This document shows, piece by piece, positions 44,006 to 52,219 of a DNA stretch of 64,000 nt. Made by a program: the position numbers and the translations under genes. Within the stretch, counting starts at the first letter, position 1; every line of letters starts with the position of its first letter. The stretch comes from Gimesia chilikensis. Lineage in GTDB: Bacteria > Planctomycetota > Planctomycetia > Planctomycetales > Planctomycetaceae. The DNA lies in the NCBI RefSeq assembly GCF_007744075.1, contig NZ_CP036266.1:5627748-5691747 (forward strand). The letters are read 5' to 3'. Below the pieces are notes generated by a model. The model did not search any database. It was not told the origin of the DNA and saw nothing but the letters and a program-made list of their open reading frames with translations.

Positions 44006-45127
44006 GTGAAGACCTACCATCGACTCACTTGCCTGGCCCTGATCACCGGTCTCTGCTGGAACCTGGCCAGCACCCGTCCGGCAGACGCCGCACCACCCAA
44101 GGCACAGAAAACCCAGATCAGTCGTGCCAGCCGCGAAATGGCCAGCGCCGCCAAACGCTTCCTCGCATCACTGTCTGAAGAAGAACGCAAAGCCGCGACC
44201 TTCAAAATGGACAGCAAAGAACGCGATCAGTGGTACTTCATTCCCGACTTCGCCATCAAAGAAGATGGCGGCCGCACCGGACTGCCGATGACGAAAATGT
44301 CACCACAGCAGAAGATCTTCGCTGTCACCCTCCCCGCAACAGCACTCTCGCACCGCGGCTATCTCGAGATGAATTCCATCCGCGCCCTGGAGCAGGTTCT
44401 GTTCGAACTGGAAGGCAAAGACTACCGGAACCCGGAACTCTACTACGTCTCCATCTTCGGTAATCCCGATCCCAAGGGTACCTGGGGCTGGCGGTTCGAA
44501 GGGCATCACCTCAGTGTGAATGTCACCATCGTCGACGGCGAAAAGTTTTCCGTAACTCCCTCCTTCTTCGGATCCAACCCCGCCACCGTCATGCAGGGCC
44601 CCCTCAAAGGTGTTGAAGTTCTTAAGGAAGAACAGCAGCTGGCTCTGAATCTGGTCAAATCCTTCAATCCGGATCAGCTGGCCATCGCCACGATCGACAC
44701 CGCTGAAGTAGACAAGAAACTGCTCGCCAAAAGCGTAATCAAAGAAGTCCTTACAACCGACGATCCGGTCGTCGACAAAGGCCTGGTGCCGCACAAAGGC
44801 ATTCAGTACGCCGACCTTGACCCGAAACAGCAGAAGATGCTGCTGCGTCTGGTCAACGCCTACCTGGGCCGTTTCCGTCCGGAACTACTCAAGGGAACCC
44901 GCTATCTCGGGAACCTGCGGGACGGCGACCACCTCTACTTCGCCTGGAGTGGCGGTCAGGCCCGCGGCCAGTTCCACTACTACCGCATCCAGTCCAAAGT
45001 CTTCCTGATTGAATTCGCGAACACCCAGAACGATGCCAATCACGTGCATGCGGTCTTCCGCGAATTTGACGGCGATTTTGGTCGCGACCTGCTCAAAGAG
45101 CATTACTCGAAGCAGCACAAGAAATAG
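44006..45127 (+). CDS. DUF3500 exported protein
   Basis: This 373-residue protein has a signal peptide (about residues 1-28, cut near A-D-A-A). The family marks are F-K-M-D-S-K-E-R-D-Q-W-Y-F-I-P, W-G-W-R-F-E-G-H-H-L-S-V-N and G-D-H-L-Y-F-A-W-S-G near the end, plus E-F-A-N-T-Q-N-D-A-N-H-V-H. Histidines in the G-H-H-L and N-H-V-H motifs could bind metal. The GTG start has ATAAGGAACTG in front. A strong terminator follows. Function is unknown; the family is widespread in planctomycetes and other environmental bacteria. Confidence 0.9.
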   Translation: MKTYHRLTCLALITGLCWNLASTRPADAAPPKAQKTQISRASREMASAAKRFLASLSEEERKAATFKMDSKERDQWYFIPDFAIKEDGGRTGLPMTKMSPQQKIFAVTLPATALSHRGYLEMNSIRALEQVLFELEGKDYRNPELYYVSIFGNPDPKGTWGWRFEGHHLSVNVTIVDGEKFSVTPSFFGSNPATVMQGPLKGVEVLKEEQQLALNLVKSFNPDQLAIATIDTAEVDKKLLAKSVIKEVLTTDDPVVDKGLVPHKGIQYADLDPKQQKMLLRLVNAYLGRFRPELLKGTRYLGNLRDGDHLYFAWSGGQARGQFHYYRIQSKVFLIEFANTQNDANHVHAVFREFDGDFGRDLLKEHYSKQHKK

Positions 45128-45152
45128 TTCTGAGTTCAAACTGCCCCTCACC

Positions 45153-45189
45153 AGGCCCGATCCGCGTACTGCGATCGGGCCTGTTTTAT
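45153..45189 (+). terminator. Intrinsic terminator after DUF3500 gene
   Basis: AGGCCCGATC (45153-45162) pairs with GATCGGGCCT (45173-45182) around a ten-base loop, followed by GTTTTATT. Confidence 0.88.
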
Positions 45190-45239
45190 TGAGGGGAAGT
45201 CATATGGACGGAATTTGATCTACGGGTTAATTTACCCCC

Positions 45240-45872
45240 ATGGACCAGCACCCCGCCCCTTCAACCAGTTCGAACGCAAACCAGCCTACGACTCAGCAGA
45301 GAGGTTCACTCCCCCGTCGCGTCCGGATCGGCCGCTGGATCAACGCGATTCTGGTCCTGCTGTTTCTGTTGCTGTTCCCGGTCATCATCGCCACTTATCA
45401 TGACTGCGCGATCTGCGGCATGAAACAGACTCAATGGCGGGTCGTGGGCACAGGCTGGTTCCTTTCCGCGCGAAATCAGCCGACATCCTGCAGCGACTGG
45501 TACCGCACACACGTGGAACCGCAACATCAGCATGTCTGGGTTCGCAGGACCTCCGCGGGTGGTTTCGATCTCTTTGGCTGGCAGGTCGGAACCTGGCAAT
45601 CAGGCAGGCTGGCTTCAGGACAGTTCAGTTGGCTCCCCTTCGGACCGCACACACAAAAGCAAATCTATCAGAAATGTCCCCACCCGGCCCAGGCCCGAAC
45701 GCTGTTTCTCAAGCTCGCCCGCTTTGATAAACGCACCGGAAGAACCATCAATCACCAGGATGAACTCTTTACCCGCCTCAACGCCTGGATCGAATCCGAC
45801 CTGCAAGGCCCCTGGCCATTTGAGGAAGCAGATCTGCGTCTCTCCCTGTCGCGCAGTCCATTCAGAAAATAA
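45240..45872 (+). CDS. Membrane-anchored hypothetical protein with Cys pair
   Basis: This 210-residue protein is of unknown family. A polar N-terminus (about 30 residues) precedes one transmembrane helix (about 34-54). Next comes a D-C-A-I-C-G-M motif in which C-x-x-C could bind metal or be redox-active, and later an H-x-x-P-Q-H-Q-H-V-W region. The protein at 45936-46403 shares the layout of helix, C-x-x-C-G and histidine-rich segment, and the two genes are convergent. They look like distant paralogues. No function can be given. Confidence 0.7.
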   Translation: MDQHPAPSTSSNANQPTTQQRGSLPRRVRIGRWINAILVLLFLLLFPVIIATYHDCAICGMKQTQWRVVGTGWFLSARNQPTSCSDWYRTHVEPQHQHVWVRRTSAGGFDLFGWQVGTWQSGRLASGQFSWLPFGPHTQKQIYQKCPHPAQARTLFLKLARFDKRTGRTINHQDELFTRLNAWIESDLQGPWPFEEADLRLSLSRSPFRK

Positions 45873-45935
45873 TTCTGTCTGTCGTTATGATTCAGAAGTC
45901 ACCACGGTATCCTACTCTCTGTCTGCATGTTCCAC

Positions 45936-46403
45936 TCAGTATGCACCAGCCTTTTCAAGAATGGTTTTCACAAATTCATACTGATGCTCTTGCAGTACCC
46001 GTTTTGAATACTCTGACCTAACATGAGGTTCTTTGAGAGCCAAATCCGCGATTTTGGTTGAGACACCGTCAGTATACCACCCATCGTCAGCCGCGAGACG
46101 GTAGACGCCATTAATACAAGGGTCTGCGCAAATGCAAAGTCCTCTATGACGGTGCTTGTGCCAATATTCTTTTCTCTCATGCGGGCAGGGTACACCAAGA
46201 TCGATGCCGACGCGTTGCGTTACGGACTGGTGCTCTAAAATGGTTTCGTGAACGGGGATCTCGAAGACGCGATATTTCAGAACATCTTTGAAACAACCGC
46301 AGTCGTGGCATTCAAATACGAACCACGACCAGTCAACTGCAACAAACCAGATTGCGGTGAGAAAGCCTAAAGATGAAATCGCAATAATTTTCTTCTGTTT
46401 CAT
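45936..46403 (-). CDS. Membrane-anchored hypothetical protein with Cys/His cluster
   Basis: This 155-residue protein has an N-terminal helix (about residues 6-24), then F-E-C-H-D-C-G-C and further cysteines in P-C-P-H-E and G-L-C-I-C-A-D-P-C, eight in total. That is enough for a metal site or disulfides. It is AT-richer than neighbouring genes and has no clear ribosome site. It resembles the convergent gene at 45240 in layout. Unknown family. Confidence 0.65.
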   Translation of the reverse strand: MKQKKIIAISSLGFLTAIWFVAVDWSWFVFECHDCGCFKDVLKYRVFEIPVHETILEHQSVTQRVGIDLGVPCPHERKEYWHKHRHRGLCICADPCINGVYRLAADDGWYTDGVSTKIADLALKEPHVRSEYSKRVLQEHQYEFVKTILEKAGAY

Positions 46404-46470
46404 TTAATCAATTACGCTCTCAACTCGGTGCCTTCACAACCACTTGACTCTGTTTTATCGTAAAACATGG

Positions 46471-46671
46471 TCAGGCCGTGGCACCATCCTGCCAGAATGC
46501 GTTTTCATCATCTTCATCGATGTAGCACTCTCCATGGCAGTATCGACAGGAACGATCGTCTTGACCGCCGGTTGTGTAACGATGATGCGCAGTCTTGTCC
46601 AATCCAGTACCTTTACAGACCGGACAAAGACGCCCCTTGCTTCGACTTTTGTTTGACTTACCAGACATCAT
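46471..46671 (-). CDS. Small zinc-finger-like protein
   Basis: This 66-residue protein has two C-x-x-C pairs, C-P-V-C-K-G-T-G and C-R-Y-C-H-G-E, the spacing and glycines of half a DnaJ-type zinc domain. The N-terminus is basic (G-K-S-N-K-S-R-S-K-G-R), the C-terminus acidic. It probably folds around one zinc. No ribosome site is clear. Confidence 0.6.
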   Translation of the reverse strand: MMSGKSNKSRSKGRLCPVCKGTGLDKTAHHRYTTGGQDDRSCRYCHGECYIDEDDENAFWQDGATA

Positions 46672-46855
46672 CTCATTCTAAAGAAATCTGTGAGATTAAA
46701 AAGAAATTTCTTTCCACGATCCCCAACCACTTTGTTAACCTCCCAATTCAACCCGAACCTTTTCCCGGTTCTGTTGTCTGCAGATTATCTCCTGCACTGC
46801 CCCGTTCAGGGTAGCCCAACCACATCCTGCGAAAACCAATACCGGCGGAATGAAG

Positions 46856-47299
46856 ATGAATCGAACTGTTCGCGAATACCAGGCTGACGATCTGCAAGAC
46901 CTGCTCGCTGCCTGGGAGAGTGCCACGCGTCTGGCGCACCCGTTTCTCACCGATGATTTCCTGGATCAGGAACGGCGGAATATCCCCGAGCTCTATCTGC
47001 CCAACGCTGAAACCTGGGTCGTTGAACAGGACCAGCGCGTCATCGGCTTTATCGCTTTGCTCGGCAACGAAGTGGGCGCGATCTTCGTCGATCCCCTACA
47101 CCAGGGTACCGGGGCCGGCCGGGCGTTAATGGATCAGGCCCGGGAGTTACGGGGAAACCTCGAGGTGGAAGTGTTCGCAGCCAATGCAATCGGACGCCGC
47201 TTTTATGAACGGTACGGCTTTCAGCCTCTCTCGGAATCCATCCACGAACCGACGGGAAAAACGCTGCTCAGACTACAATTCCAGACCGCGATCACCTAA
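46856..47299 (+). CDS. GNAT-family N-acetyltransferase
   Basis: This 147-residue protein transfers an acyl group from acyl-CoA to an amine. The CoA-binding motif is F-V-D-P-L-H-Q-G-T-G-A-G-R-A-L, followed by A-N-A-I-G-R-R-F-Y-E-R-Y-G-F, the usual C-terminal part. The ATG at 46856 is chosen because GGA lies six bases before it; 46850 is an alternative. Substrate unknown. The VOC gene follows 38 bases downstream. Confidence 0.88.
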   Translation: MNRTVREYQADDLQDLLAAWESATRLAHPFLTDDFLDQERRNIPELYLPNAETWVVEQDQRVIGFIALLGNEVGAIFVDPLHQGTGAGRALMDQARELRGNLEVEVFAANAIGRRFYERYGFQPLSESIHEPTGKTLLRLQFQTAIT

Positions 47300-47337
47300 G
47301 CTGACGCCAACACATTCTTTCGTCTGGAGCCCCCTTT

Positions 47338-47691
47338 ATGCCTGACCACGAGCGTCTCAACTACGTCGAATTCCCTGCCCGGGATCTCCCTGCCACCAAA
47401 GCCTTCTTCGAAATTGTCTTCGGCTGGTCGTTCACCGACTATGGCCCGGAATACACGGCCTTCGCGGATGCCGGCCTGGAAGGCGGCTTTTTTCAATCCG
47501 ATCTTTGTTCCACCACTGATGCGGGCGGAGCACTGCTCGTTTTCTTTAGTCAGAATCTGGAGGAGACGCTCAGCAAAGTGGAAGCAGCGGGTGGCAAGAT
47601 CGTCAAACCGATCTTCTCCTTTCCCGGCGGCAGGCGTTTCCAGTTTCAGGAACCCTCGGGCAATGAACTGGCCGTCTGGTCGGAGAAGTAA
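47338..47691 (+). CDS. VOC (glyoxalase/bleomycin resistance) superfamily protein
   Basis: This 117-residue protein has a beta-alpha-beta-beta-beta fold. The N-terminus L-N-Y-V-E-F-P-A-R-D-L-P-A-T-K-A-F-F and the end F-Q-F-Q-E-P-S-G-N-E-L-A-V-W are typical of a single-module VOC protein. TGGAG precedes the ATG. It probably follows the GNAT gene in one transcript. Substrate unknown. Confidence 0.88.
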   Translation: MPDHERLNYVEFPARDLPATKAFFEIVFGWSFTDYGPEYTAFADAGLEGGFFQSDLCSTTDAGGALLVFFSQNLEETLSKVEAAGGKIVKPIFSFPGGRRFQFQEPSGNELAVWSEK

Positions 47692-47874
47692 CTCCTCTGT
47701 CACATCGCTGTCTGTATTCCCAAGACAAATATCGATCCACTGAGACGACTTGCGTAATATTCACGCGAACACTACCATGAAGCCGTCTTATTTTAAGTGT
47801 GTCGGACACGGGACTGCTGTCGTTCCAGTGTCCCAACTCCTCTCGATTGATCTTTCTTCAGAATACAAACAGTA

Positions 47875-48585
47875 ATGACAGAAGACGAAGAATCAGGCGC
47901 AATCCTGGTGCTCGACTCCTACATTGTCGGCCCCTGGTACAAGATTTTCCTGATCACCGAAAGGGAACTGCTGGCTGCCACCATGAAATCAAAATGGCAG
48001 CAGGAAGTCCTCGACCAGCTCAATCAGGGATACGATCCGTTTGAAGTTCTCCAGGGGCACTCCCCCCTGGAAAACCCGGTGAGACGGACTCCCCTGGCAG
48101 ACATTCAGGCCCTGGAATGGTCCGAAGGCTTTTTCGGTCAACTTGCTTTTAAAGGCACCTCCAGCCTGAAGGTGCACTATTACGATACGACCAAACAGAA
48201 AAACAGGCGGTTCAACCTCCGCTTCAACGCCGTCGACCGACGCAACGCATTCGCTCGCAAACTCAAATTTCATACGGGAAACTGGGACGAAATACAGGCC
48301 CCCTTGCCGGCCTGGCGGTGTGGGATCCCCGCCTTGATTTTCCTGTTCTTTTTTGGAGTGATCCTGAGCTTCCGGGCCGCATATCGCTTTATTACCTACG
48401 GTCCCCGGCTTTCCGATGTGATGGAGGATCTCGGAGCCAATTTCTTGCCGGCACTCCAGTTCGCCTATGGTGACGAAATCTACCTGCTGGCTGTCATTCT
48501 GATTCCGTCACTGATCTGGTGGGCGATCACCTGCATCAAACGCCCCACACGCACTGTAGCCCGACCAGTCAATCCCGGGTTCTGA
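47875..48585 (+). CDS. Hypothetical membrane protein
   Basis: This 236-residue protein is not recognised. A soluble N-terminal domain (about residues 1-145) with PH-like beta patterns, such as T-S-S-L-K-V-H-Y-Y-D and R-R-F-N-L-R-F-N-A-V-D-R, is followed by two membrane helices (about 147-170 and 200-222). The region between them is probably external. It lies before a DUF805 membrane protein on the same strand. Confidence 0.7.
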   Translation: MTEDEESGAILVLDSYIVGPWYKIFLITERELLAATMKSKWQQEVLDQLNQGYDPFEVLQGHSPLENPVRRTPLADIQALEWSEGFFGQLAFKGTSSLKVHYYDTTKQKNRRFNLRFNAVDRRNAFARKLKFHTGNWDEIQAPLPAWRCGIPALIFLFFFGVILSFRAAYRFITYGPRLSDVMEDLGANFLPALQFAYGDEIYLLAVILIPSLIWWAITCIKRPTRTVARPVNPGF

Positions 48586-48719
48586 CCACAAAATCTGGTT
48601 TATTAAGGAGAGGTTGACAATGTGTGCTATACTATGGTGAACAGCCCCTGCGATCCCACTTTCGCCCGGCTGAAACAGAACCCGCTCCTCACATCCAAGG
48701 AAAGCAGAAAGGCGACAAG

Positions 48720-49094
48720 ATGAACTGGTACTTGACTGTCCTCAAGAAATATGCTGAATTTTCCGGCCGAGCCCGCAGAAAAGAGTACTGGATGTTCGTG
48801 TTGATGAACTTCCTGGTCGGGATCGTCATTGCGTTTATCGGAGCAATCATTGGAGAGACAGGCGGGCTGATCTCCGTCTCCCTCTCCGGCGTGTACTCGT
48901 TATTCATCTTCATCCCCAGCCTCGCGGTCACCGTCCGTCGCCTGCACGATACCAACAAAAGTGGCTGGTGGATTCTGATTTCTCTCGTCCCGTTGATTGG
49001 TGGTCTGGTCCTGCTGATCTTCATGATTATGGACAGTGATCCCAACACCAATGCCTACGGCGCCAATCCTAAAGCGGCCCCGGAACCTGTGTAA
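48720..49094 (+). CDS. DUF805 membrane protein
   Basis: This 124-residue protein has the family opening M-N-W-Y-L-T-V-L-K-K-Y, then F-S-G-R-A-R-R-K-E-Y-W, three to four helices and R-R-L-H-D-T-N-K-S-G-W-W. The start at 48720 has AAAGGCGAC before it; a longer in-frame GTG at 48624 would add an unrelated polar segment. Function of DUF805 is unknown. Confidence 0.9.
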   Translation: MNWYLTVLKKYAEFSGRARRKEYWMFVLMNFLVGIVIAFIGAIIGETGGLISVSLSGVYSLFIFIPSLAVTVRRLHDTNKSGWWILISLVPLIGGLVLLIFMIMDSDPNTNAYGANPKAAPEPV

Positions 49095-49109
49095 TCACGA
49101 ATCCCGTTT

Positions 49110-49144
49110 CCCTGGCAGGTTGTCCGCAGTGTCTCCTGCCGGGG
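49110..49144 (+). terminator. Hairpin after DUF805 gene
   Basis: CCCTGGCAGG (49110-49119) pairs with CCTGCCGGGG (49135-49144), with one G-T pair and a 15-base loop. No T-run follows, so termination is uncertain. Confidence 0.45.
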
Positions 49145-49361
49145 AGGTCGGTAGAGCCTTGGAAAAAGACCTGTCCTAATTCGGAAAATTTTCCTGATTC
49201 CGGACTGGGCAAACCCAAATTTCGACGATATATATGCGCCAGCTTTTTACACATTCAATTCAAAGAGGTGCTCTGTGAAATAAAGACCGTGTGACCGGGG
49301 GGCTGCGCAAAGCCACCAACCTGCGGACACACTCCCTGACCGTGTATTTGAGAATTTTCCT

Positions 49362-49979
49362 ATGATACACCCCAAAACTGAGCTGAAATTCATCAGCAAC
49401 GAAATCGGTTACGGCGTTGTTGCCACCGAATTCATCCCCGCCGGCTCTATCACCTGGGTCCTCGACAAACTCGACCGCGAGTTTAGCTCGAACGAGTTTC
49501 AATCGATGGACGAGATCTACCAGAACATCCTGGATACTTACTCGTTCCGCAATAACAAGGGGAATCTGGTCCTCTGCTGGGACAACGGCCGCTACGTCAA
49601 CCACAGCTTCAACTCCAACTGTCTCACCACCGCTTACGACTTCGAAATCGCGATCAGAGACATCCACCCCGGCGAACAGTTGACTGACGATTACGGCTAC
49701 TTGAATATCCCCTCTCCCTTCCGGGGCATCGATGAAGGCACCCGCCGCAAAATCGTGTACCCCAACGACCTGATTAAATACTACAAGGTCTGGGACCGCA
49801 AACTGCTCAAAGTCTTTCACCACATTCCCAGCCTGGAACAGCCGCTGAAACAGCTGCTCTCAGACGAGATGTGGGATGAAATTGTGGAAATCTCCCGGGG
49901 AAACCAGGAGATGAAGTCGATTCTCACGAATTACTATAACGGCGAGGAAGACCGACAACCCGAACTGCAGGAAGTCTGA
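49362..49979 (+). CDS. SET-domain protein
   Basis: This 205-residue protein resembles a lysine methyltransferase of the SET type. The features are G-Y-G-V-V-A-T-E-F-I-P-A-G near residue 20, V-N-H-S-F-N-S-N-C at about 85, and G-E-Q-L-T-D-D-Y-G-Y-L-N at about 105, which provide the cofactor and substrate pockets. No pre-SET or post-SET cysteine cluster is seen. A target in bacteria is unknown. No ribosome site is clear before the ATG. Confidence 0.87.
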   Translation: MIHPKTELKFISNEIGYGVVATEFIPAGSITWVLDKLDREFSSNEFQSMDEIYQNILDTYSFRNNKGNLVLCWDNGRYVNHSFNSNCLTTAYDFEIAIRDIHPGEQLTDDYGYLNIPSPFRGIDEGTRRKIVYPNDLIKYYKVWDRKLLKVFHHIPSLEQPLKQLLSDEMWDEIVEISRGNQEMKSILTNYYNGEEDRQPELQEV

Positions 49980-50043
49980 GCCCCTAATCGATTTCCCCTG
50001 ACCGCCCCCCATTTCTGATCCCGGTACCTGACACAGAAGGCGG

Positions 50044-50090
50044 CGTACGTTAGGATGGTTACACCACTACTGTAAACCACCTTACGTACG
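50044..50090. repeat. Inverted repeat between SET gene and DUF2314 gene
   Basis: CGTACGTTAGG...TGGTT (50044-50060) pairs with AACCACCTTACGTACG (50075-50090): 15 base pairs with one mismatch and one bulged A, and a 14-base loop. No T-run follows. It may be a terminator variant, a regulatory site or a remnant of a short repeat family. Confidence 0.5.
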
Positions 50091-50119
50091 ATTTGCCTCT
50101 CTGTTTCAGGAATACCGCC

Positions 50120-50641
50120 ATGCGAGCCTCATCCCTCACCTCCCTGATTCTGCTGACAGCCCTCAGCCTGAGCACCGGGTGTGATAACCAGCCACCCCGC
50201 TCGGGTGAGTTGGTCGAACGCGAAGGCGAACCGGCAATTACCTACGTCAAATCAGATGATCCGAAGATGGTCGCTGCGATCGATAAGGCCCGCGGCAGCT
50301 TCAACCAGTTCCAGACGGCATTCGAGAAACAGCAGCCCGGTCAGGACTTCTTTTCGGTAAAGTTACTCGTGGAAGACGGCGAACACCAGGAACATGTCTG
50401 GACGACTCCGGTCCGTATCGAAGCGGGCAAATATTACGGCACCCTGGATAACGAGCCTTATCAGATCAAAAAATATGTCGTGGGAGATGAGATCAACATT
50501 CCCGTGGATCAGATATCAGACTGGATGTACGTGGATGATGGTAAACTGGTCGGCGGATACACCTTGCGTGTCGTCCGCGACAGTTTGAACGAAGAACAGC
50601 GAAAAGAGTTCGACACGACCATTCCCTTCAAAATTGAATAG
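50120..50641 (+). CDS. DUF2314 lipoprotein
   Basis: This 173-residue lipoprotein has a signal peptide ending L-S-T-G-C. The mature part matches DUF2314: A-I-D-K-A-R-G-S-F-N-Q-F, F-S-V-K, H-V-W-T-T-P-V and the Y-V-V-G-D-E-I-N-I-P-V-D-Q-I-S-D-W-M end. The ATG at 50120 has CAGGAATACCGCC upstream. Function is unknown. It is followed 64 bases later by a zinc ribbon protein. Confidence 0.85.
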   Translation: MRASSLTSLILLTALSLSTGCDNQPPRSGELVEREGEPAITYVKSDDPKMVAAIDKARGSFNQFQTAFEKQQPGQDFFSVKLLVEDGEHQEHVWTTPVRIEAGKYYGTLDNEPYQIKKYVVGDEINIPVDQISDWMYVDDGKLVGGYTLRVVRDSLNEEQRKEFDTTIPFKIE

Positions 50642-50705
50642 CCCCGCACGGAACCGGTGTCCGTCGACTGACTTTGCCCCTGTGCCCCGCCCGCAGAAAG
50701 CAGAG

Positions 50706-51083
50706 ATGAGCGAGTTACCTTATATCCGTTGCCTGGGTTGTGAAGAGGCCATCTTCGATCCCACCCGCGCTGTCTGCCCCGGCTGCGGTCGCTGTCCGGT
50801 ATGTGGACTGAGACGCGTAAAACCGGAGACCAAAGACTGCCCGGAGTGCGAACTCCCCTATTGCACCTGTTGTGGTCGCTGCCCCAAATGTGCCGGACTC
50901 CGCTACGCAGAAATCGACACTCCCTGCGAATGCGGACACCCCCACAATGCCGAAAAGCTGGCAGACCTGATCCGCTACGAGTCAGTCGTCGGAGCCGAGT
51001 CCCGCCCCTTCGACTGGGGCTGCAGCATGGTCATTATCGCCCTGGTCACGGTCATTCTGCTGATTCTGGCAGCCCTGCGGTAA
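50706..51083 (+). CDS. Zinc-ribbon protein with C-terminal membrane helix
   Basis: This 125-residue protein has four C-x-x-C pairs and further cysteines in its first 75 residues (C-L-G-C, C-P-G-C, C-P-V-C, C-P-E-C, C-T-C-C, C-P-K-C), so it should bind two or more zinc ions. One helix (about residues 101-122, M-V-I-I-A-L-V-T-V-I-L-L-I-L) anchors it in the membrane at the C-terminus. The start was placed at 50706, after a weak GAAAGCAGAG. Function unknown. Confidence 0.72.
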   Translation: MSELPYIRCLGCEEAIFDPTRAVCPGCGRCPVCGLRRVKPETKDCPECELPYCTCCGRCPKCAGLRYAEIDTPCECGHPHNAEKLADLIRYESVVGAESRPFDWGCSMVIIALVTVILLILAALR

Positions 51084-51157
51084 ATCAGGCCTGGAAAATG
51101 AACTTATAGAATCTGTACCTCAACTCACTTTATCCTGTTCAACCGAAATTCAGGAAG

Positions 51158-51484
51158 ATGCGAAAACGGCTCCGTAAAAAGAAACATTTGGGGGAATTCA
51201 AGGAATGGTGTATCACCGTGGAAGTCCACCTCGATCCGGGAGTCGATTATCAAGCATTTCTCGATGACTGGATTGAAAGAGCCATAGAAGGCAATCAGTG
51301 CCAGTTTGGTGGGGGCGGCAAGTCTCCGCTTCTGGAAGGCATCATTCAGCTTGGTCTGGCAAGTCACGGTCTGCAGGAACGCCTGACTGAAATAAGCAAC
51401 TGGCTGGAGCAGCACCCTGCTGTGCAGGATTATCAGTTCGGTCCTCTGGTCGACTGCTGGTATGATTCTGGCGGCGCAAACTGA
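51158..51484 (+). CDS. YggL-family protein (DUF469)
   Basis: This 108-residue protein matches the YggL/DUF469 family, which in E. coli binds the 50S ribosomal subunit. The marks are M-R-K-R-L-R-K-K-K-H-L-G-E-F-K-E at the start, F-L-D-D-W-I-E, C-Q-F-G-G-G-G and L-G-P-L-x-D-W-Y-like end (F-G-P-L-V-D-C-W-Y-D). It ends 34 bases before the operator of the TetR gene. The possible role is in ribosome assembly, from family knowledge only. Confidence 0.9.
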   Translation: MRKRLRKKKHLGEFKEWCITVEVHLDPGVDYQAFLDDWIERAIEGNQCQFGGGGKSPLLEGIIQLGLASHGLQERLTEISNWLEQHPAVQDYQFGPLVDCWYDSGGAN

Positions 51485-51508
51485 ATTTGATTTTTTTTGA
51501 ATTACCAC

Positions 51509-51537
51509 TTGACCAAGAACAGACAGGTCTGTATATT
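51509..51537 (+). promoter_or_regulatory. Promoter of the TetR gene, operator in spacer, leaderless start
   Basis: TTGACC (51509-51514) and TATATT (51532-51537) are separated by 17 bases, a classic sigma-70 pair. The operator palindrome 51519-51532 fills the spacer. Transcription would begin about six bases after the -10, at or next to the ATG at 51544, so the mRNA is probably leaderless; no ribosome site is possible in between. Confidence 0.7.
51519..51532. promoter_or_regulatory. TetR operator 1
   Basis: ACAGAC-AG-GTCTGT is a perfect 6+2+6 palindrome within the TetR promoter. The 17-base string ACAGACAGGTCTGTATA recurs in inverted orientation at 52152-52168. Confidence 0.75.
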
Positions 51538-51543
51538 TCATTT

Positions 51544-52125
51544 ATGAATAAGACACCCAGAGCATCCAGTGCCCGCAAACGCATCGTCGAAACAGCCGAA
51601 AGACTGTTTTATGCAGAGGGCATCCGCGCCGTCGGCATCGACCGGGTGATCGCGGAAGCGGGTGTCGCCAAGATGACGCTCTACAATCATTTTGCCTCCA
51701 AGGACGACCTCGTCCTGGCGGTGCTGAAATATCGGGAGGAACAATTTGACCTGTATATCAAACAACGGATGATGGAACATCAGTCAGCCGGCTTGAAACC
51801 GCTGCGTGCCTTCTTCGCTGCCTTGAAAGACTGGTTCGAATGTCCGGATTATCGTGGGTGTGCCTTCATCAACGCCACCTCGGAACTGGCCGATTCGAAC
51901 CCGGCGGCAACCGAATTCTGTGCCGAGCACAAACGTCGTTTCAAACAGCAACTGGCTGACATCATTATCGAGTCCGAAGGTGACCAGGCCGCGGCGGTCG
52001 CACCCGCGATTTCCGTCCTCGTCGAAGGGGCCATCGTCACCTCAGTCAGCGAAGGAAATTCCGAGGCAGCTGAAATTGCCGAAGCGGCTGCCTTTCAACT
52101 GATTGCCGGTGTGCTCTCGCAGTAA
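51544..52125 (+). CDS. TetR-family transcriptional repressor
   Basis: This 193-residue repressor has the helix-turn-helix at about residues 8-55: I-V-E-T-A-E-R-L-F-Y-A-E-G-I-R-A-V-G-I-D-R, then A-G-V-A-K-M-T-L-Y-N-H-F. The ligand domain covers the rest and contains a Cys-rich patch (C-P-D-Y-R-G-C-A-F). The start at 51544 fits the domain; an earlier in-frame ATG lies upstream of the promoter. Identical operators lie before this gene and before the AhpD-like gene, so it represses itself and that gene. The inducer is unknown. Confidence 0.9.
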   Translation: MNKTPRASSARKRIVETAERLFYAEGIRAVGIDRVIAEAGVAKMTLYNHFASKDDLVLAVLKYREEQFDLYIKQRMMEHQSAGLKPLRAFFAALKDWFECPDYRGCAFINATSELADSNPAATEFCAEHKRRFKQQLADIIIESEGDQAAAVAPAISVLVEGAIVTSVSEGNSEAAEIAEAAAFQLIAGVLSQ

Positions 52126-52154
52126 GCTTCACTTTTTATTTTACCACATATTAT

Positions 52155-52168
52155 ACAGACCTGTCTGT
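52155..52168. promoter_or_regulatory. TetR operator 2
   Basis: ACAGAC-CT-GTCTGT is the inverted copy of operator 1, 52 bases upstream of the AhpD-like ATG. It overlaps a TATACA that could be a -10 element. Confidence 0.75.
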
Positions 52169-52219
52169 TTAATAACATTTACGTTTCACTGTTACTTTCA
52201 CTTTAAAAGGAGAACGATC

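Noticed and set aside
48620..48640. Six-codon ORF (M-C-A-I-L-W) with AAGGAG before it, upstream of DUF805
   Set aside because: Too short to support; the GGAG could also serve nothing, and no attenuator stem follows.
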